A stretch of DNA of 64,000 nucleotides from Siculibacillus lacustris (GCF_004328075.1 NZ_SJFN01000009.1:667-64666), one strand, 5' to 3'; shown: positions 51,735-61,678, numbered from the stretch's first letter. A program made the numbers and translations. Notes: generated from the sequence alone by a model not told the origin.

Positions 51735-53597
51735 ATGACCACGGCGCGTCGCCCGGACGCGTCGGCCACCGGATGGGCCGGCATGAACGAGACCGAGACG
51801 ATCGCGGACGACCGCCTCATGGCCGCCGACGGTGCCGGCGGCAGGACGCCGACGGGCGTCCAGAGCACGCGCCAGCTCCGGCTGAGACGCGCGGTCGTCC
51901 TGCTCCTCAATGTGGCGACCTATGTCGGGCTCGTGGGGCTGTTCGCCCGGCTCCTGGCGCATGGTGGCTTCACGGCTCTCGACGCGCTCCTGCTCGTCGC
52001 CTTCTGCCTCTCGACGCCCTGGACGATCCTCGGCTTCTGGAATGCGCTGATCGGCCTGTGGCAACTGCACGGCGGCGGCGACGCGTCCCGGTCGGTCTAC
52101 CCTTATGCGTGCCGGGCGGCCGAGGACGAACCGATCACCGCACGGGTCGCGGTGGTGATGGCGCTGCGCAACGAGGACCCTGAGCGCGCGTTCGCCCGCT
52201 TGCGAACCATGCGGGAGGATCTGGCGCGCAACGGTTGCGACGACGGGTTCGCCTGGTTCGTGCTGTCCGACACCACCCACGCCGACATCGCCGTGGCGGA
52301 GGAAGCGGCTTTCGCCGGTTGGCGCGCCACGCTCGGCCCGGAGGCACGGCTCCACTACCGCCGTCGCAGCGACAACGTGGGCTTCAAGGCCGGCAACATC
52401 CGCGATTTCCTGACACGCTGGGGCGACGACCACGACCTGATGCTGGTGCTCGACGCCGACAGCTTCCTCGGCGGGTCGAGCATCCTGCGCATGGTTCGGA
52501 TCATGCAGGCCAATCCCATGCTCGGCATTCTGCAGAGCCTGGTCGTGGGTATGCCGTCGCGCTCGCCCTTCGCGCGCATCTTCCAGTTCGGCATGCGCCA
52601 CGGCATGCGCTCCTACACCATGGGGGCGTCCTGGTGGGCCGGGGATTGCGGCCCCTATTGGGGCCACAACGCGGTGATCCGGATCGCGCCGTTCAAGGCG
52701 CATTGCGATCTGCCGCTGCTCCCGGGCAAAGGGCCGCTCGCCGGTCATGTCCTGTCGCACGACCAGATCGAGGCGGCGTTGATGCGCCGCGCCGGCTTCG
52801 AGGTGCGCGTGCTGCCGGAGGAGATCGACAGCTACGAGGAAAACCCGCCGCACATCGCCGAGTTCACCCGCCGCGACCTGCGTTGGTGCCAGGGCAACAT
52901 GCAGTACCGGCGCCTGATCACCCTGCCCGGCCTGCTCGCGACGAGCCGGTTCCAGATCGCCTGGGCCATGCTGATGTATGTCGGTGCGCTCGCCTGGGTC
53001 GCCTTCATGATCCTGGCCGCGCTCGAGGTGTTCGACACCGGGACACCGGACGGACCATTCCCGGCGGTGCTCGCCACGACGCTGTTCGTCGTGACCTTCG
53101 TCATGAGTCTGGCGCCGAAGCTGGCGGGGCTCGTCGACGTGCTCTGTCGCGCCGGTGAACGGCAGCGCTATGGCGGCACACGACGGCTGCTGGGTGGAGC
53201 ATTGCTGGAGTTCGTGTTCTCCGTGCTGCTGGGGCCGGTCGTGGCGTTCCGGGTCGCGATCTTCATGGTGGGTCTCATGTTCGGGCGCACCGTGACCTGG
53301 GACGCGCAGGCGCGCGACGCCGCGCGCCTGTCGTGGCGCACGGCCTTGTCCGGCCTCTGGCCGCAACTCCTGTTCGGGGGCGTGCTCGGCGGGCTGCTCC
53401 AGGCGCAGGCGCCTGCCGCCCTGATATGGGCGGCGCCCGTCCTGGCTGGCCTTCTCGGCGCCGTTCCCTTCGCCGTGCTGACCTCCGAACCCGCCTTTGG
53501 ACGCACGCTGGCCCGTCTCGGTCTGTGCGCGACGCCCGAGGAAGTCCGGCCGTCGCCGTGTCTGGCGGCGTTGGACGAGGCGCAGAAGCGGTCATGA
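51735..53597 (+). CDS. mdoH: OpgH/MdoH-like glucan glucosyltransferase
   Basis: A 620-residue membrane GT2 enzyme. Catalytic features: DTTHAD and LVLDADSFLGGSS, EEIDSYEENPPH and the (Q/R)xxRW-type RRDLRWCQGN. Two hydrophobic segments precede the catalytic domain and several follow, as in OpgH, which makes the beta-1,2-glucan backbone of osmoregulated periplasmic glucans. It is shorter than E. coli OpgH (847), mostly at the N-terminus, which is common in alphaproteobacteria. The partner opgG is not in the window. ATG 51735 or 51783 could be the start. It diverges from the MDR operon. Confidence 0.87.
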   Translation: MTTARRPDASATGWAGMNETETIADDRLMAADGAGGRTPTGVQSTRQLRLRRAVVLLLNVATYVGLVGLFARLLAHGGFTALDALLLVAFCLSTPWTILGFWNALIGLWQLHGGGDASRSVYPYACRAAEDEPITARVAVVMALRNEDPERAFARLRTMREDLARNGCDDGFAWFVLSDTTHADIAVAEEAAFAGWRATLGPEARLHYRRRSDNVGFKAGNIRDFLTRWGDDHDLMLVLDADSFLGGSSILRMVRIMQANPMLGILQSLVVGMPSRSPFARIFQFGMRHGMRSYTMGASWWAGDCGPYWGHNAVIRIAPFKAHCDLPLLPGKGPLAGHVLSHDQIEAALMRRAGFEVRVLPEEIDSYEENPPHIAEFTRRDLRWCQGNMQYRRLITLPGLLATSRFQIAWAMLMYVGALAWVAFMILAALEVFDTGTPDGPFPAVLATTLFVVTFVMSLAPKLAGLVDVLCRAGERQRYGGTRRLLGGALLEFVFSVLLGPVVAFRVAIFMVGLMFGRTVTWDAQARDAARLSWRTALSGLWPQLLFGGVLGGLLQAQAPAALIWAAPVLAGLLGAVPFAVLTSEPAFGRTLARLGLCATPEEVRPSPCLAALDEAQKRS

Positions 53598-54051
53598 GGA
53601 AACGGGCCTCGGAGCTCGCCGCAAGGCGCGAAATTTCCCCGGATTTTCCCTGCGAGCAAGGAATTGTGGAGACCAATTCGGGCTCGACGGCGCCCGCCGC
53701 CACTCCCCCCTGCTGAAGGACCGTCGACCGCTCGGCCGTCGGGCGCAGCACCGCAATCGCAGCCCGCACGTCCGCAACCACGCTCCGAGCCCTCCGCCCG
53801 CGCCGGTCCGCGAGAATTGCTCGGCCCAGGCCCGGACGCGTTCGCCTCGTGCAGGGTCGAAGCGATGATCCGCCCCGGTCTCGACGCCGCCGCGATTGGT
53901 GACGCGGGCGATCGAGGCGAGGCGCCGGCGGCAGACGGCACAACCCACGACGAGGTCATCGATGGCGTGACGCGTTCGAAGGCCGCGGAAAGATCGGCGC
54001 CCCCGAGGGCGAAGCTGCCACCGCCGCTCGCCCGAGCCGGCGGCGCGAGCG
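53598..54051. other. Spacer with repeat B copy 3
   Basis: 454 bases between the convergent OpgH-like and Lrp genes. The first 100 bases hold repeat B copy 3. The remaining 350 bases are GC-rich with overlapping short frames and no recognisable domain; I see nothing else in them. Confidence 0.5.
53631..53703. repeat. Dispersed repeat B, copy 3
   Basis: AAATTTCCCCGGATTTTCCC then TGCGAGCAAGGAATTG and the tail GGCTCGACGGCGCCCGCCGC plus CAC. It parallels the copies at 740-810 and 46183-46245 in order and tail sequence, with more mismatches. It lies 34 bases after the OpgH-like stop. Confidence 0.55.
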
Positions 54052-54594
54052 TCAGTCCCCGGCGGCGTGATGGCTGTGCAGGAGCAGCGGGTCGATCGAG
54101 CTGGACTCCTTCAGCGCGCGCAGGCCGAACGTCGAGCGGGTGTGTTGAATGCCGGGAATCCGGTAGAGGCTCTCCCGGATGAAGCGCTCGTAATGCTCCG
54201 TCCCGGAGACGATGACCTTCACGAGGTAGTCGTAGTCGCCCGTCGTGAGATAGGCCGAGACGACCTCGGGTATCCGCACGAGGGCATCGCCGAAGGCGCC
54301 GATGATCTTGTCGTCGTGCTTGTTCAGCGTGATCTCGATGAAGACCACGTTGGCGAAGCCCATCGCCTTGTGGTTCAGAACCGCCTCGTAACGGTCGATG
54401 AAACCGCCCGCCTCGAGACGTTTCAGCCGGGTCCAGCACGGCGAGGACGAAAGCCCGACCTCGGTTGCGAGCTCGTTGATGGTCAATCGCCCATTGCGCC
54501 GCAGCGCCGACAGAATCCGGCGATCCATGAGGTCGTAGGCCGGAGCCTTCTCGGTCGGCGCCCCCTCGGAATGAACGTTCTTCGTTCTGGCCAT
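54052..54594 (-). CDS. Lrp/AsnC-family transcriptional regulator
   Basis: A 180-residue feast/famine regulator. The helix-turn-helix is LMDRRILSALRRNGRLTINELATEVGLSS (with SPCWTRLKRLE as recognition helix), followed by the RAM domain with VFIEITLNKH and TGDYDYLVKVIV. ATG 54594 is used. It diverges from the 2-oxoacid oxidoreductase operon at 54691-60184 and probably controls it in response to an amino acid, which fits branched-chain or other amino acid fermentation. Confidence 0.92.
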   Translation of the reverse strand: MARTKNVHSEGAPTEKAPAYDLMDRRILSALRRNGRLTINELATEVGLSSSPCWTRLKRLEAGGFIDRYEAVLNHKAMGFANVVFIEITLNKHDDKIIGAFGDALVRIPEVVSAYLTTGDYDYLVKVIVSGTEHYERFIRESLYRIPGIQHTRSTFGLRALKESSSIDPLLLHSHHAAGD

Positions 54595-54690
54595 TCTCGC
54601 AGATCCTATCCCGACAAATCCGCCGTTTGACCGAAGCACAGCATAAATTCGGGGGCAAGACCCGCTAAATACAGATGGTTCCGTTCTGCG

Positions 54691-54810
54691 ATGGAGTCTT
54701 CCGTGAAAGACGCCCCGATCATCGCCGCCGCGACCATCGAGACCGTGAGGGACGGCGCCTGCGCCTGCCTCTGCGGACCGATCGCCGCCGTCGGCCCCGG
54801 TCGGGGATGA
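54691..54810 (+). CDS. Possible 39-residue cysteine-rich small protein
   Basis: An ATG at 54691 opens a 40-codon frame whose stop overlaps the ribosome site (GGAG) of the next gene. The peptide starts MESSVKDAPIIAAATIETV and ends with a Cys-rich core, RDGACACLCGPIAAVGPGRG (Cys at 24, 26 and 28). The leader/core shape recalls ribosomal peptide precursors or small metal-binding proteins, but no maturation enzyme is in the window. It lies first in the Kor/Ptb/Buk operon. There is no clear ribosome site for it. It could also be a leader peptide. Confidence 0.4.
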   Translation: MESSVKDAPIIAAATIETVRDGACACLCGPIAAVGPGRG

Positions 54811-54822
54811 GGAGCGGCGCCC

Positions 54823-55566
54823 ATGGCCTTCGACATCCCCGGTTCGAACCGAAGGAATGAGAAGGCCGGCGCCTCCGACGCGCCATTTCTGCAACTGGCC
54901 CGTCCACCCCGGCGCCTCTTCGTCTTCCTCGGCGAGGCCGGGGCCGGAAAATCCGAGATCGCGATCAATCTCGCCTTCGCCCTCGCCGGCGCCGGCCACC
55001 CGGTCCGTTTCTTCGATCTCGACCAGACCAAGCCCCTGTTTCGCTCGCGCGAAGCGGCCGGGGCGATGCGGGCGGCGGGGATCGTCGTCCACGGCGAAGA
55101 GCAGCAGCTCGATGCCCGCACCGTGCCGCCGGGCCTGCGCGACCGTCTCGGCGACGACGGCGGCCGGGTGATCGTCGACGTCGGCGGCGACGCCCAGGGC
55201 GCGACCATGCTCGGGCAGATGGCCGACGTCTGGCGCGACGACGTCGCCGCCTTCCTGGTGGTCAATCCCTACCGCATCTTCGCCGAACCGCAGCTGGTGG
55301 CCGACGCCCTCGCGGCGATCGATCGGGCCGCCCGCGTGCCGGTGACCGGAGTCGTCGCCAATCCCAATTTCGGCGCGGTCACCACCCTCGCCGACGTCCT
55401 CGACGGCGCCCGCGCGGTCGAACGCCTGATCGCGGGGACCGGCTACCCGATCGCCGCGGTCGCCGCCCCCGCCCCCCTCGCGGCGAGGGTCGCCGCCGCC
55501 CTGCCCGAATCCCTCGTCCTGCCGATCACCCGCCGGATCGTCACCGCCTGGGACGAAGCCGCCTGA
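54823..55566 (+). CDS. P-loop ATPase, MinD/ParA-like, linked to 2-oxoacid:ferredoxin oxidoreductase
   Basis: A 247-residue protein with Walker A FLGEAGAGKSEIAINLA (about 35-51), then FFDLDQTKPLFRSREAAG, the switch-like aspartates, and VIVDVGGDAQG. This is a deviant P-loop NTPase fold like MinD or NifH relatives. It lies 14 bases before the ferredoxin gene of the oxidoreductase operon. It may load a cofactor, assemble Fe-S clusters or regulate the complex; the function is not known. ATG 54823 has GGAG upstream. Confidence 0.8.
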   Translation: MAFDIPGSNRRNEKAGASDAPFLQLARPPRRLFVFLGEAGAGKSEIAINLAFALAGAGHPVRFFDLDQTKPLFRSREAAGAMRAAGIVVHGEEQQLDARTVPPGLRDRLGDDGGRVIVDVGGDAQGATMLGQMADVWRDDVAAFLVVNPYRIFAEPQLVADALAAIDRAARVPVTGVVANPNFGAVTTLADVLDGARAVERLIAGTGYPIAAVAAPAPLAARVAAALPESLVLPITRRIVTAWDEAA

Positions 55567-55580
55567 ACCGGAGACCGACT

Positions 55581-55808
55581 ATGGCCACGCATGTCGCGAT
55601 CGACAGAGACCTCTGCAAGAGCTGCGGCTACTGCGTCGATGCCTGCCCGCAGCAGCAACTGCGCATCGGCAAGGCCCTCAACGCCGCCGGTTACCGGGTG
55701 GTCGAAGTGCTCGACGAACGCGAGTGCACGGCGTGCAAGACCTGCACCGTGGTCTGCCCCGAGGCGGCGATCGGCCTCGAGAGCTTCGACCTTCTCGAAG
55801 CGGCGTGA
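55581..55808 (+). CDS. 2[4Fe-4S] ferredoxin, delta subunit of the 2-oxoacid oxidoreductase
   Basis: A 75-residue ferredoxin with two complete cluster motifs: C12-x2-C15-x2-C18-x3-C22 and C49-x2-C52-x2-C55-x3-C59. Its length and place directly before the alpha-subunit gene fit the delta (KorD/VorD/PorD) subunit, which carries electrons from the ThDP site to soluble ferredoxin. Confidence 0.93.
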   Translation: MATHVAIDRDLCKSCGYCVDACPQQQLRIGKALNAAGYRVVEVLDERECTACKTCTVVCPEAAIGLESFDLLEAA

Positions 55809-55818
55809 GGAGGATGCC

Positions 55819-56882
55819 ATGGACCGCGCATTCCTGAAGGGCAACGAGGCGATCGCCGAAGCCGCCGTACGGGCCGGCTGCCGGTTCTTCGCCGGCTATC
55901 CGATCACCCCGCAGAACGAAATTCCCGAATACTTCTCCCGCCGCATGCCGGCGGTCGGCGGGGTCTTCGTCCAGGGCGAGAGCGAACTCGCCTCGATCGC
56001 CATGGTGATGGGCGCGTCCTGCGCCGGTCGCCGGGCGATGACCTCGTCGTCGAGCCCGGGCATGTCGCTGAAGGCCGAGGGCATCTCGACCATGGCCGGC
56101 GCGGCGGTCCCGACGGTGATCGTCGACGTCGCCCGCACCGGCGCCGGCACCGGCCACATCTATCCCGGCCAGAACCAGTACGCGATGGCGACCAAGGCGC
56201 CCGGCCACGGCGGCTTCAAGGTGATGGTCTTCGCCCCCTCGACCGTCCAGGAAGCGGTCGATCTGACCTATGCCGCCTTCGACTATGCCGACCGCGACCG
56301 CAACCCGGTGATCGTGCTCGCCGACGGACTGATCGGCGGCATGATGGAGGCGGTCGAGCTGCCGCCGATGCGCGACGACGGGCCCGATCGCCGCGACTGG
56401 GTCCTCGACGGCGCCAAGGGGCGGCCGAAACGGGTGGTTTCGTCGATCATCTGGGACGGCGCCGAGCTCGAGGCCTTCCAGGAGTCCCGCGCCGCCATCT
56501 ACCGGCGCTGGGCGGCGAACGACGTGCGCTTCGAGACCCGCGAGCTCGACGACGCCGAGATCGTCGTGGTCGCCTACGGCACCGCGGCGCGGGTCGCCGG
56601 TACCGCCTTGAAGACGCTGCGGGCCGAGGGCATCAAGGTCGGGATGATCCGGCCGATCACCGTCTCGCCCTATCCCTTCGCGGCCTTCGACGCTCTCGAC
56701 TACCGCCGGGTCCGCCACGTGTTGTCGGTCGAGATGTGCGTGCCGGCGCTGATGGTCGAGGACGTCGAGCGCGCCGTCGGCCGGCGGGCGACGGTGTCGA
56801 GCTTCGGCCGCGGTGGCGGTCACGTCCTGTCGCCGGCCGAGGTCGCGGCGGCGGTCCGGCGGCTGGTTCCGGGAGACGCGTC

Positions 56883-56886
<4 letters not shown>
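55819..56886 (+). CDS. 2-oxoacid:ferredoxin oxidoreductase, alpha subunit
   Basis: A 355-residue alpha subunit (pyrimidine-binding and CoA-proximal domains) with GYPITPQNEIPEYFSRRMP and GASCAGRRAMTSSSSPGMSL. This form resembles KorA/VorB of 2-oxoglutarate and branched-chain 2-oxoacid oxidoreductases rather than the large one-chain pyruvate enzyme. ATG 55819 has GAGGAGG upstream. It overlaps the beta gene by 4 bases. Confidence 0.92.
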
Positions 56887-57617
<731 letters not shown>

Positions 57618-57628
57618 GGACCCCCGCC

Positions 57629-58186
57629 ATGGAAAACAGCTTGCTCGTCGGCGGTTTCGGAGGCCAGGGCGTGGTGCTCATCGGCCAGTTGCTCGGCTAT
57701 TCGGCGACCGAAGCCGACCTCCACGCCACCTTCTTCGCCTCCTACGGCGCCGAGATGCGCGGCGGCACGGCCAACTGCACCGTGCTGATCTCCGACGACG
57801 AGATCGGCTCGCCGGTGGTCTCCGAGGTCGACACGGTGATCGCCCTCAACGAGCCGTCGCTCGCCCGCTTCGAGAGCTGGGTGAAGCCCGGCGGCACGAT
57901 CATCGTCAATTCTTCGATGGTGACCCGCGCGGTCGGACGCAACGACGTCAAGGCCGTCTACGTCGCCGCCAACGACATCGCCCACGACCTCGGCAACGAC
58001 AAGGCGGCGAACATGGTGATCCTCGGCAGCTACATCGGCGCCACCCATGCGCTCGATCCGGCCACCGTCATCCGCACGATGCGCGCCAAGATGGCCGCCA
58101 AGGCGCCGTTCCTCGCCTCGAACGAGGCGGCGATCCGGGCGGGCTTCGCGCTCGCCGATCACCCGGTGCGCGAGGCGGCGGAATGA
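57629..58186 (+). CDS. 2-oxoacid:ferredoxin oxidoreductase, gamma subunit
   Basis: A 185-residue gamma subunit with the family start LLVGGFGGQGVVLIGQLLG and the segment SYGAEMRGGTANCTVLIS. It completes the alpha, beta, gamma and delta set. ATG 57629 follows the beta gene after 11 bases, and its stop overlaps the phosphate acyltransferase start as ATGA. Confidence 0.93.
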   Translation: MENSLLVGGFGGQGVVLIGQLLGYSATEADLHATFFASYGAEMRGGTANCTVLISDDEIGSPVVSEVDTVIALNEPSLARFESWVKPGGTIIVNSSMVTRAVGRNDVKAVYVAANDIAHDLGNDKAANMVILGSYIGATHALDPATVIRTMRAKMAAKAPFLASNEAAIRAGFALADHPVREAAE

Positions 58187-59103
58187 GCTTCGCCCATTTC
58201 TCCGAGCTCTTGGAGCACATCCGGGCCCGGCGCAGCCCGCGCCGTCTCGCCGTCGTCGCCGCCGACGACCCCCACGCCCTCGAAGCGGTGCTCGACGCCG
58301 TCCGCGACGGGGTCGTCGAGCCGATCCTGATCGGCGACGCCGCGGCGATCGCGATCCTGCTGCGCCGGCTCGGCGAACGCCCCGACCGTTTCCGCATCGA
58401 GGACGTCGCCGACCCGACCGCCGCCGCCCGGCGCGCGGTGGCCCTGGTCCACGTCGGTGAGGTCGATCTCCTGATGAAGGGCCGGCTCGAAACCGCGACG
58501 CTGATGCACGTCGTCGTCGACCGGTCGAGCCGCCTGCGCACCGCGCGCGTCATGTCGCACCTCGCGGTGCTGGAGATCCCGACCTATCACAAGCTCCTGG
58601 CGATCACCGACGTGGCGCTCAACCTCGCCCCCGACGTCGAGCAGAAGCACCAGATCACCCTCAACGCCGTCGAAGCCCTCGCCGCGATGGGCGTCGTTCG
58701 GCCCAAGGTGGCGGTGATGGCCGCCGCCGAGGAGCTCAATCCGAAGCACCTCGACAGCCTGGATGCGGCCGAACTCAAGCGCCGCAGCCTCGCCGGCGAC
58801 CTCCCCGGCTGCCTCGTCGAGGGGCCGATCTCCTACGATCTGGCCATCGATCGCGAGGCGGTGACCTTGAAGCGCTACGCCAGCCCGGTGGCCGGCGACG
58901 CCGATCTCCTGGTGGTGCCGGGGCTGACCGCCGGCAACCTGCTGGTCAAGGCGCTGATGTTCTCGGCCGGCGCCAAGTTCGCCGGTCTGGTGCTCGGCGC
59001 GAAGGTGCCGGTGGTGATGACCTCGCGCTCGTCCACCGCCCTCGACAAGCAGATGTCGATCGTCCTCGCGGCGGCCGCGACCCGGGAGCTGGTCCATGGC
59101 TGA
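58183..59103 (+). CDS. ptb: Phosphate butyryltransferase / phosphate acyltransferase
   Basis: A 306-residue member of the Pta/Ptb family. The family segments LLMKGRLETATLMHVVVDR and GLTAGNLLVKALMFSAGAKF are clear. It turns acyl-CoA plus phosphate into acyl-phosphate and CoA. It overlaps the gamma subunit gene by 4 bases and the butyrate kinase gene by 8, so the CoA ester made by the oxidoreductase is very probably its substrate. Confidence 0.9.
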   Translation: MSFAHFSELLEHIRARRSPRRLAVVAADDPHALEAVLDAVRDGVVEPILIGDAAAIAILLRRLGERPDRFRIEDVADPTAAARRAVALVHVGEVDLLMKGRLETATLMHVVVDRSSRLRTARVMSHLAVLEIPTYHKLLAITDVALNLAPDVEQKHQITLNAVEALAAMGVVRPKVAVMAAAEELNPKHLDSLDAAELKRRSLAGDLPGCLVEGPISYDLAIDREAVTLKRYASPVAGDADLLVVPGLTAGNLLVKALMFSAGAKFAGLVLGAKVPVVMTSRSSTALDKQMSIVLAAAATRELVHG

Positions 59104-60184
59104 GGCACGCCGGATCCTGGTGATCAATCCCGGCTCGACCTCGACCAAGGTCGCCGTCTACGAGGACACCCGCGAGATCTTCCGCGTTTCGCTGGAGCAC
59201 CGCGCCGAGGACCTCGCCACCTATCCGACCGTCGCCGCCCAGTACGAGATGCGGCGCAGCGCGGTGCTCGACGCGCTCGCGGAAGCCGGCATCGCGGTCG
59301 AGACGCTCGACGCGATCGCCGCCCGCGGCGCCGCGCTGCCGCCGCCGCTCGAGGGCGGGGCCTATCGGATCGACGACGCGATGGTCGAGATCCTGTGTCG
59401 GCGCCCGGTGATCGAACACGCCTCCAACGTCGCCGCGCCGATCGCCCACGACCTCGCCCGGCGGCTCGGCATCCCGGCCTACATCTACGATTCCGTGGTC
59501 GCCGACGAACGCGACCCGATCGCCCGGCTCTCCGGGCTGAAGGAACTGCCGCGCATCAGCCTGAGCCATGTCCTCAACATGCGCGCCCAGGCGATCAAGG
59601 CCGCCGAGCAGATCGGCCGCCCCTATCGCGATCTGACGCTGATCGTCACCCATCTCGGCGGCGGCATCTCGTCGTCGCTCCATCGCGGCGGGCGGATGAT
59701 CGACAACGTCTCGGAGGACGAGGGGCCGTTCTCACCGGAACGCGCCGGCCGCGTGCCGCGGCGTTGGCTGATCGACCTCTGCTACGCCGGCACCCACGAC
59801 CATGCCACCTTGCGCCGGATGCTCTACGGCCGCGGCGGGCTCGTCTCCTATCTCGGAACCTCCTCGGCGGTCGAGGTCGAGCGACGCATCGCCGCCGGCG
59901 ACGTGGAGGCCGAGCTGGTCTATCGCGCGATGGCGCAGCAGATCGCCAAATCGATCGGCGAATTGGCAACGGTGGTCGCAGGATCCGTCGACGCGATCGT
60001 GCTCACCGGCGGCATCGCCCATTCGGCGCTGCTCACCGGCTGGATCGCCGAGCGGGTGTCGTTCCTCGCCCCGGTCCTGGTCCTGCCCGGCGAGAACGAA
60101 CTGGAATCGCTCGCCCATGGCGTCCTACGGGTTCTCTCCGGCCGAGAGCCGGCCAAGGACTACGCTCCGCCCTGCCCGGCGTGA
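59096..60184 (+). CDS. buk: Butyrate kinase
   Basis: A 362-residue acetokinase-family enzyme with the signature RILVINPGSTSTKVAVYED (6-24) and VTHLGGGISSSLHRGG. Butyrate kinases are near this length, shorter than acetate kinases. It makes ATP from acyl-phosphate. With Ptb and the ferredoxin-linked oxidoreductase it forms a complete substrate-level phosphorylation chain from a 2-oxoacid. It is the last gene of the operon. Confidence 0.92.
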   Translation: MAEARRILVINPGSTSTKVAVYEDTREIFRVSLEHRAEDLATYPTVAAQYEMRRSAVLDALAEAGIAVETLDAIAARGAALPPPLEGGAYRIDDAMVEILCRRPVIEHASNVAAPIAHDLARRLGIPAYIYDSVVADERDPIARLSGLKELPRISLSHVLNMRAQAIKAAEQIGRPYRDLTLIVTHLGGGISSSLHRGGRMIDNVSEDEGPFSPERAGRVPRRWLIDLCYAGTHDHATLRRMLYGRGGLVSYLGTSSAVEVERRIAAGDVEAELVYRAMAQQIAKSIGELATVVAGSVDAIVLTGGIAHSALLTGWIAERVSFLAPVLVLPGENELESLAHGVLRVLSGREPAKDYAPPCPA

Positions 60185-60229
60185 CCTCCGCCGGGCCGCG
60201 CGGAACCGCACCGGAAGCGCCGCCGCGTG

Positions 60230-61666
60230 TCACCGCTCGCGCACCGCGTCGTGGCCGATCTCGCGCAGCGGCGACAGCAGGAAGTCGATCAATCGGCGGT
60301 GCCCGGTGGCGATCTCCGCCTTGACCGCCATGCCCGGCAGCAGGGCCGCAGGACGCCCGTCGACCTCGAAACTCCCGGGATCGACGAGGGCGATGTGGAC
60401 GGTGTAGCGCAACCGCTCGCTCCCCTGGACCCAATCCGTCTGGTCGGCGGTGCGTTCGCCACCGGCCCGTGTCGCGCCGTCGCCCACCGTCGCCTCGGCG
60501 TCGCGGTCGATCGACACCACCTTTCCCCGCATCAACCCGTAGCGGGTGAAGGGGAAGGCATCGATCTTCAACTCGACCGACTGGCCGGCCGAAATGAAGC
60601 CGACGTCGCGATTCTCCAGCACCGCCTCGATCGCGATGCCGCTCACCGCCGGAACGATCGACAGGAGCTGTTGGGCCGGCGTCACCACGCTGCCGACCGC
60701 CGCCGGCCGCAGTTGCTGCACGGTGCCGTCCATCGGCGCGCGCAGGGTGGCGAGGTCGAGGCGTCGGGTCGCCTTGGTGAGGGCCTCGGAGGCGATGCGG
60801 ATCCTGTCGACCGCGCGCGCACGCTCGTTCATTGCCTCGACCCGGGATTGGGCCAGCGCCGCCTCGCGCCGACGCGCGATGCCGACGATCGCCGCGTCGA
60901 GCGCCGCGACCTTCGCGCCGGTGATCTCCAGTTCGGAACGCATGTCGATCATCTGCTGCTGGCTCTGCAGCTTCAGCGGAATCGACGAGTTGCCGAGGGC
61001 CGCGGCCGCGCCGTGGATCTGCGCGAGCTGTTCGACCAGCGGCAGCGTCTGCTTCAATTTGTCGACCGTCAACTCGAGCGACACGCGTTCGGCCGTGCGC
61101 TGCCGGCTCTCGGCGTCGAGCCCGGCGACCTGGGCCGCCAGGGCCGCGACCTGGGCGGCGAGCTGGGTCCGCGCCCGCTCCCGGTCGTTCGCCGTCGCGG
61201 CCGCGATCGTGGAGAAGTCGGCGGCGGAGTTCCCGTCGAGGAAGGCGGTGAGGCGCGCCTCGTCGAGCCGGGCGGCGACGAGATCGGTTTCGGCGTGGTC
61301 GCGCTCGGCGCGCGCCGCGGTCTTGTCGAGCTCGATCAGTGGATCGCCCGCGGCGACCGTCTGACCGTCACGGATCAGCACGGCTTCGATCGTCGCCGTT
61401 TCGACCGGCTGGACCACCACCGTCCGGGTGTGGGCGACGATCTTGCCGGAGGCGACCGCGACGATGTCGACCTCGCCGACGATCGCCCAGCCGAGGGCGG
61501 CGAAGGCGGCGAGCGACACCGCGAGCAGGATCCGGCGCCCGAGCGGATTGGGCGGCGTCTCCATCACCTCCAGCGCCGCCGGCAGAAAGGCGCGTTCCAG
61601 GCTCGCCTCCTCCGGCGTGCCGACGAGGCGCAGAGGCGGGCGGCGCACGGGATTGACGGCCATCAT
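60230..61666 (-). CDS. HlyD-family membrane fusion protein of a type I secretion system
   Basis: A 478-residue periplasmic adaptor with a single membrane segment at about 44-64 (ILLAVSLAAFAALGWAIVG), then a lipoyl-like half (VVVQPVETATIEAVLIRDGQ), a long helical hairpin (about 125-310) and the second half ending VSIDRDAEATV. It follows the HlyB-type ABC gene after 12 bases. Two adjacent ATGs open the frame; either may be the start. The outer-membrane TolC partner is not in the window. Confidence 0.93.
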   Translation of the reverse strand: MMAVNPVRRPPLRLVGTPEEASLERAFLPAALEVMETPPNPLGRRILLAVSLAAFAALGWAIVGEVDIVAVASGKIVAHTRTVVVQPVETATIEAVLIRDGQTVAAGDPLIELDKTAARAERDHAETDLVAARLDEARLTAFLDGNSAADFSTIAAATANDRERARTQLAAQVAALAAQVAGLDAESRQRTAERVSLELTVDKLKQTLPLVEQLAQIHGAAAALGNSSIPLKLQSQQQMIDMRSELEITGAKVAALDAAIVGIARRREAALAQSRVEAMNERARAVDRIRIASEALTKATRRLDLATLRAPMDGTVQQLRPAAVGSVVTPAQQLLSIVPAVSGIAIEAVLENRDVGFISAGQSVELKIDAFPFTRYGLMRGKVVSIDRDAEATVGDGATRAGGERTADQTDWVQGSERLRYTVHIALVDPGSFEVDGRPAALLPGMAVKAEIATGHRRLIDFLLSPLREIGHDAVRER

Positions 61667-61678
61667 CGAGCGATCTCC

